From Sphagnum compactum (Eukaryota > Bryophyta > Sphagnopsida > Sphagnales), in assembly GCA_965153455.1 (NCBI GenBank), contig OZ234501.1, positions 11,904,001 through 11,968,000 on the forward strand: a DNA stretch of 64,000 nucleotides. The letters run 5' to 3'. Numbering within the stretch: position 1 is the stretch's first letter; the number at the start of each line of letters is the position of its first letter. The notes under the pieces were generated by a model. That model had not been told where the DNA came from and ran no database searches. It saw only the letters and a list, made by a program, of their open reading frames with translations. The position numbers were made by a program, and so were the translations under genes. Of this stretch, positions 59,286 to 64,000 are shown one piece after another.

Positions 59286-62200
59286 TCAGCTTGGAAATGT
59301 GTCTCTCAATGCTTGGGTTGCAGCAGCCACCTCAACCACCAGAGCACCAGGGAGCCTGCCTTGCAAATAGGGTTCAACATTCAGGTACTGTAGATGAGAC
59401 CCATCAAAAAAAAGGTTAATACCTGGGAGAGGCACATCACCAACGTCATCGTCATCCCCAAAATCTAGTCTTGATGCAGCATGGGTAGTGGAAGTCCGAG
59501 AAGGCTCTTCCAAGAGTCGAGTGGGTGGTTCAAATGCTTGACTTGTTGACCTGCAAGAGTACCAGCCAGCAGATTGTGCTTGAATTCAGATTGACAAGCA
59601 TTGAATCAACAAAGGGCATAAAAGAACACAGCAACAGCTACAGTAATCTCTTCTGCTATGTACATCTGTGGTGCTACCCAGGATTGATCAACACACAAAA
59701 CACTGACCCACTACTCATATGTTTACAGGTCAACATGAACATCTTGGGAATTTATTTCAGGCTGAGCCAATCTCAATTGTCCCTCAACCCTAAACCCTGC
59801 ACCCTAAACCTGATATTGTGCCACCTGAAACCTGCCTACCACAATTTTTCATACATGAGCAAACAGAACTGGCAACTTACATAGGTGTTGTCCCCCTGTC
59901 AAAGCTTGGCAAGGGTAGTTGCCTTCCAGAGTAGGCCAATTTTGCTTCATACCCATTCGCTCGATAAGCTGTAATCAAGTCCAGCAATCTCTTACGCAGC
60001 ACTTGCATATCCTCTCGGTATTTTTCAAGGGATGAGGGATGGAAAAGCCCTGACTGGACCACGTTTTCACAGACATGTTCACAAAGCTCAGTGTCAAAAA
60101 GAGGAACCCCAAATTCTACACTATGGGGCACCCACACCCAGCTATCCTTGTTGGCTGACTGGTTAGCACTAGTGTCTTCCAGCCTTGGTGCTTGTACGAG
60201 CCGAATATATCCCATAGTCTGCAAGTTAAGCTCATCAACAACTTGCCTCAGAAATAAGAGGTGCGGATGCAAGCCATCAGTCACCAAGGGCAAAGGAACA
60301 TTCATCATCACAGGTTTTCCGGCTTCATCCAAAGATGCTTTAGAATAAGGCTGGATCAGAAGAGAAGTATGCTTGAGTAGAAAATTTACACAATGCAGTA
60401 AAATGCCACCTTCTACAAGAGTACCTTCAAATTTGCCCCCAAAACCACTGATCCCCGTACCATCCCAGGACCACAAGAGAGCCTTGGCACATCCTACCAG
60501 CTGGGGGGGAAGAAACCTGAAACACTGCCCTCTCACAAGAACAACAGACAGGGGCCCTAACCCTGCAAACTTGTATAACAGAAGCTTCATCCATGGGGTA
60601 GCAGCGGCCCTTGATGGAGGACCAAAATGAACAGGACCAGCACCATCAGGTGTAGATACAGAAGGTGGGGAAGGCAGGGGTATCATGGAAACAATGACAT
60701 CATAGTCTCGCTGCAGTACTCTGTGTACAGTGGCTGGGGCCAGACCTGCAAGACTTTCCATCCGTATCACATCCACACGGAACTTTCGGCTACCGTTGGT
60801 TTTGGGTTGCAGTTTAACCTTGGTCGCCATTCCATCAGCTGCAATGGAGGAGCTAGTGATGTGCATTGTGTCCATGTTCCCCAGATCTGATCCACTAGTG
60901 AATCTGGTGAACCCAGCAGACCCTCCCTTCAGATCCTCATCCTCAGCTACACTTGTCGACTTCAAAAAGACCCCTTCTGGAATGTTCTCAACATCAAAAT
61001 CTAATGATCTGGTATCTTCCACTTGAAACTCACCAAAGTCTGCAATGATGTCAGACCTGTCATTGTCAGCATCTGCAGAGTCCCTTCTTTCACTATCCAC
61101 TGAGACATTCATTGCAACAAAATCTGTCCCTCCTGACCGAAGGCATTCAAGGACATGCCGAAGACTGAAGGCATGGTCAGCAAACTCTTGCAGTTCACCT
61201 TCAAATTTTCGGCCTTCCACTCCCCGAAGGTCCTCACACATCTCTGCAACACTTGAGTCCCCCAACTTCCCTGCCTCATACAGAGTCACTGCATGCCCCT
61301 TTAGACCTGCAGAGAATAGAATCACAGTTAGAGGATGTAACAATGATATTGGATGTCAAAAGCCAAACAAATGACCATTTATTTATCATCTTTTCTTCAA
61401 CTAGGCAACTGGGCACATGTGGTCAGAGATGGACCTGGGGAGAGAGAACCCATCATGAGATATGATGTAAGATTGGCATCCACCATGAAAGCAAAACGTG
61501 TGGAGCCCATAGGTCCTTTGGCTGAGTCAGCATCATCCAGAGCACTGTCACGGAATGGGCTGGAGAATGAGCTAAAATGACCATCATCCCCTCCACTGCT
61601 CTCACTTAGAGGAGATCCAGGCATGCCAGTGTCACGTAGTAAGGATGCCGGGTCAAGAACTTTCTTGGCCCAACCTAGTCGGCTGGCTAATGACACAGCA
61701 GATTGGAGCTGCTCCAGATCTGCCTGCAGTGTTTGTGCAAGTTCTGCTATTGTTGTGTGCTCACTTGATGCCACAAATACTGCATATAAAAGCCTGTCAA
61801 TTCACAAACAGAAGTTCTTTTCCAGTGAGTTCTATTACCAGCACAGTACATTAAAAACCTGCAATCATATAAACTCATGGTACCCAATCAAAACAGTGAA
61901 TCAAACCATCATTATCGGACACTTTGAAATCTTGTATCTTGCAAGAAGAGAAATCTCCCATAACCACTAGTGCATACTCCCACCCCAGCAAATTATGTCA
62001 TGGGAGAAACATGAGATCCCACTCTAAATGCCACTACAAAGCCAGGCATTGATGAAGATACCAACCTATATACTGATGTCCTATAAATCTGGCTCCACAA
62101 ACAGGACAAAGCGATTCCCAGAACCCTAAACCCTAAGCCCTAAACAAGACTTGGACACATCAGGGACAAACTCTACATCTAAATCCAGTAAGGTTGTGAC

Positions 62201-63744
62201 TCACTCTTCTGTCGGATCTTCATATTGCTGATTCTTATTCGAGACAAAACCATCCAATGCTGACACTGCAACAGCAATAGCAACATCCACCAAATAACAG
62301 GAATCAGCTGCCATAACAAATCATGCCACCAATGCAACCTCACTTAACATAGTCTATTTATGCTTCAAATGACCAGCATTGCTAATGGTAGCAAAGAAAC
62401 ATGCCATGCTGAGTAACGTGAAGTTATCAGCAACAGGATAAGAACCTTTCTCCTATACCTCTGACTCTAGGTTCAGGGCAAGTTCAAGTGGAGACAACCA
62501 GAAGACCCTTCCAAATTTCCATTGTATCCAGACTCTAGAATGGATCAGAAAGGGTGTACAATTACACTATGCCTGAAAAGAGTGGGGGAAGATGGAAGAG
62601 TAGATGCAAACATGTCAGACACCTTGAAAATGATCATCAGGATAAACAGGCACGTCCAAGTAGATGAGCCCACGTCGATAAAGGGCACGCACCACATCAA
62701 TGTCAAGCTCTGCCACAAGGTTCACTTCCCCTTTATTCCCCTTTTCACTTATTACCACCATCTCATCCTCCGTCAATTTCTGCAGCACAAGAAACCGAAA
62801 CAAGATTTTGGTGCTTGTTACACGAGAAGCAACATGGGCCAGTTTCCTCATAAAGAAACCCCTAAACAAGAAATTAATGAGCAAGGTCAAGAACAAAAGT
62901 GTTCCACACAGCTGCTCACAAAATGCAACATGCTTGATAGTCTGTCCTTACCCGATACTCTTCAACGGTAAGATTTACAACACCAACAGCCCACCAGGGC
63001 TCAAGTGGAAAGTTAACTGGCTGCACGGGCAGCATGTCTTTCACAATAGACTTGTTGAGCTTCCACATTAACTTCTGCCAAGAAGTTCACAAAGTTTCAT
63101 CATGTCTATTATAACTCCAAGGCTCCTTGACAACTTTGGCCACAATGAAACCAAGACCAAAGCCAGTGATCACAAAACCCTATCAGATTCATGAAATCAA
63201 GTCCTAAAACTTCACAAACCCAAAATCTGGGTTGTAGCTTCCAGACTTTAGTTTTGGTCCCATGCCACAAGGCCTGGTCCAAAGCTTGCCACCACATGTG
63301 ATGTACTGAGTGGTGGCTTCACAATGACTAACTTCCCATGAGAATCAGTCACTCTGTCATACCTTGGCACGACATTTATTCATGATGTCAATGAATTCAT
63401 TTCTGCCAATCCCAGTCAGTCTCAACGCATCTGCTGCAGTGAAGTTGGGTATTGAGTCATATGGCTTCTCTGCAACCAGAACCCATGTGAGACATTTAAA
63501 TCAAGGATTCCAGAAGGCTTAAAAGTCAAACCCCACAAACCTGTGCACATATAGGTATGAACATCCCCATGGAAAAATCACAAACCAACAAGCTGCATAC
63601 ATCATAGGTCAATGTGACACAAGTGATGTTGTAGATAGGACCCTTACCATTTTTCATGACCTCGTACAACATCTCAATGTAGTACCGAAATGGTGAGACT
63701 CGCTGCACACGACACACATTCTCTGCCAGATGGTATGGAAACAG
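59286..63744 (-). CDS. FAM91 family protein, 3' eight exons (5' end outside window)
   Basis: Plant homologue of FAM91A1. The animal protein acts with WDR11 and TBC1D23 in capturing endosome-derived vesicles at the trans-Golgi; the plant role is inferred from this. Exons from 5' to 3' on the reverse strand: 63744-63648, 63469-63363, 63074-62952, 62779-62623, 62265-62205, 61793-61435, 61306-59881 and 59550-59286. They keep one frame and give 864 residues to the stop at 59286. Recognisable blocks: [13 protein letters not shown]...[44 protein letters not shown] (FAM91 N-domain), [45 protein letters not shown], then the C-domain with [16 protein letters not shown] and [13 protein letters not shown]. 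The last exon carries [11 protein letters not shown]. The N-terminal exons lie beyond 64000, because 63745-64000 is non-coding on this strand. The region before [10 protein letters not shown] is shorter than in the angiosperm proteins I recall. Confidence 0.9.
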
Positions 63745-64000
63745 CTGTTCACCACCAAGACCCCGCATAAACAAAGGAAAAAAACTCTATGAGATCTGGA
63801 CCCCTTATTTCTGGATTAAACACATCGTAGAAATAGAAACTATTTACAAGAGATTCAAAGCTGAAAGCATTTCCCTCCTCATACTGACAGGTCCCCTAAC
63901 GTCTTATTTCTCTTGAGGCCAGTTACACCTAATCTGTCACAGCATATGAGCTGCACATGTTTCAAGTTATCACAAGACATGAAATACATGAAAGTGGCCA
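63745..64000 (-). other. FAM91 intron (incomplete)
   Basis: The upstream intron of the first visible exon, ending in the acceptor GGTGAACAG. No further FAM91 coding block is seen up to the window edge. Confidence 0.6.

Overview
This window reads as nuclear DNA of a land plant. It has spliced genes for plant-type proteins (an EIN3-binding F-box protein, a secreted GH31 alpha-glucosidase and a plant FAM91 protein), GT-AG introns, AT-rich intergenic DNA, interstitial TTTAGGG-type repeats, and plant-type transposon relics. Gene density is low (four host genes in 64 kb) and many retroelements are decayed, which suggests a large genome. The lineage cannot be fixed from the sequence alone. My guess is a fern, lycophyte or gymnosperm rather than an angiosperm, held loosely. 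Several open frames begin with non-ATG codons, so gene starts here were re-chosen at real ATGs.

Layout. 1-21 kb is gene-poor and AT-rich. It holds a MITE-like inverted-repeat element (581-963), a badly decayed minus-strand LINE (about 2.3-5.0 kb), AT-rich DNA with TAGG/CCTA palindromic clusters (7.2-9.8 kb), low-complexity A-rich DNA (12.1-12.9 kb), a GC-rich 5'-truncated retroelement tail with poly-A (16.4-16.75 kb) and a fragment resembling the 5S rRNA internal promoter (19.92-19.97 kb). 21.6-26.5 kb is the EBF-like F-box/LRR gene (+) with a GC-rich leader region and a U-rich 3' region. 26.75-27.0 kb is a degenerate tandem repeat. 27.3-31.15 kb is a fairly complete but broken non-LTR retrotransposon (-) with ORF1, endonuclease and reverse transcriptase. 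33.5-34.75 kb is a decayed copia-like element (LTR end, primer-binding site, gag). 40.4-45.0 kb is the splicing factor YJU2 gene (+, 10 exons), preceded by a 228-bp tandem duplication. 47.25-48.13 kb is a Tourist/Harbinger-like element with a TTA target duplication. 51.2-51.7 kb is a broken copy of the 3' end of the alpha-glucosidase gene. 53.5-54.0 kb is a perfect 15-bp hairpin followed by a GATTAG-type minisatellite. 54.6-58.3 kb is the alpha-glucosidase gene (+, 3 exons). 59.3-63.75 kb is the 3' part of a FAM91 gene (-), which continues past the right edge.

The four host genes are not a pathway. EBF acts in ethylene signalling, YJU2 in spliceosome activation, GH31 in the cell wall or apoplast, and FAM91 in Golgi/TGN trafficking. 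I found no convincing undescribed multi-gene system. The items most worth a second look are the truncated GC-rich retroelement tail, the 5S-like promoter fragment, the 3'-truncated LINE downstream of EBF, the GH31 pseudogene upstream of its parent, and the duplicated module in front of YJU2.
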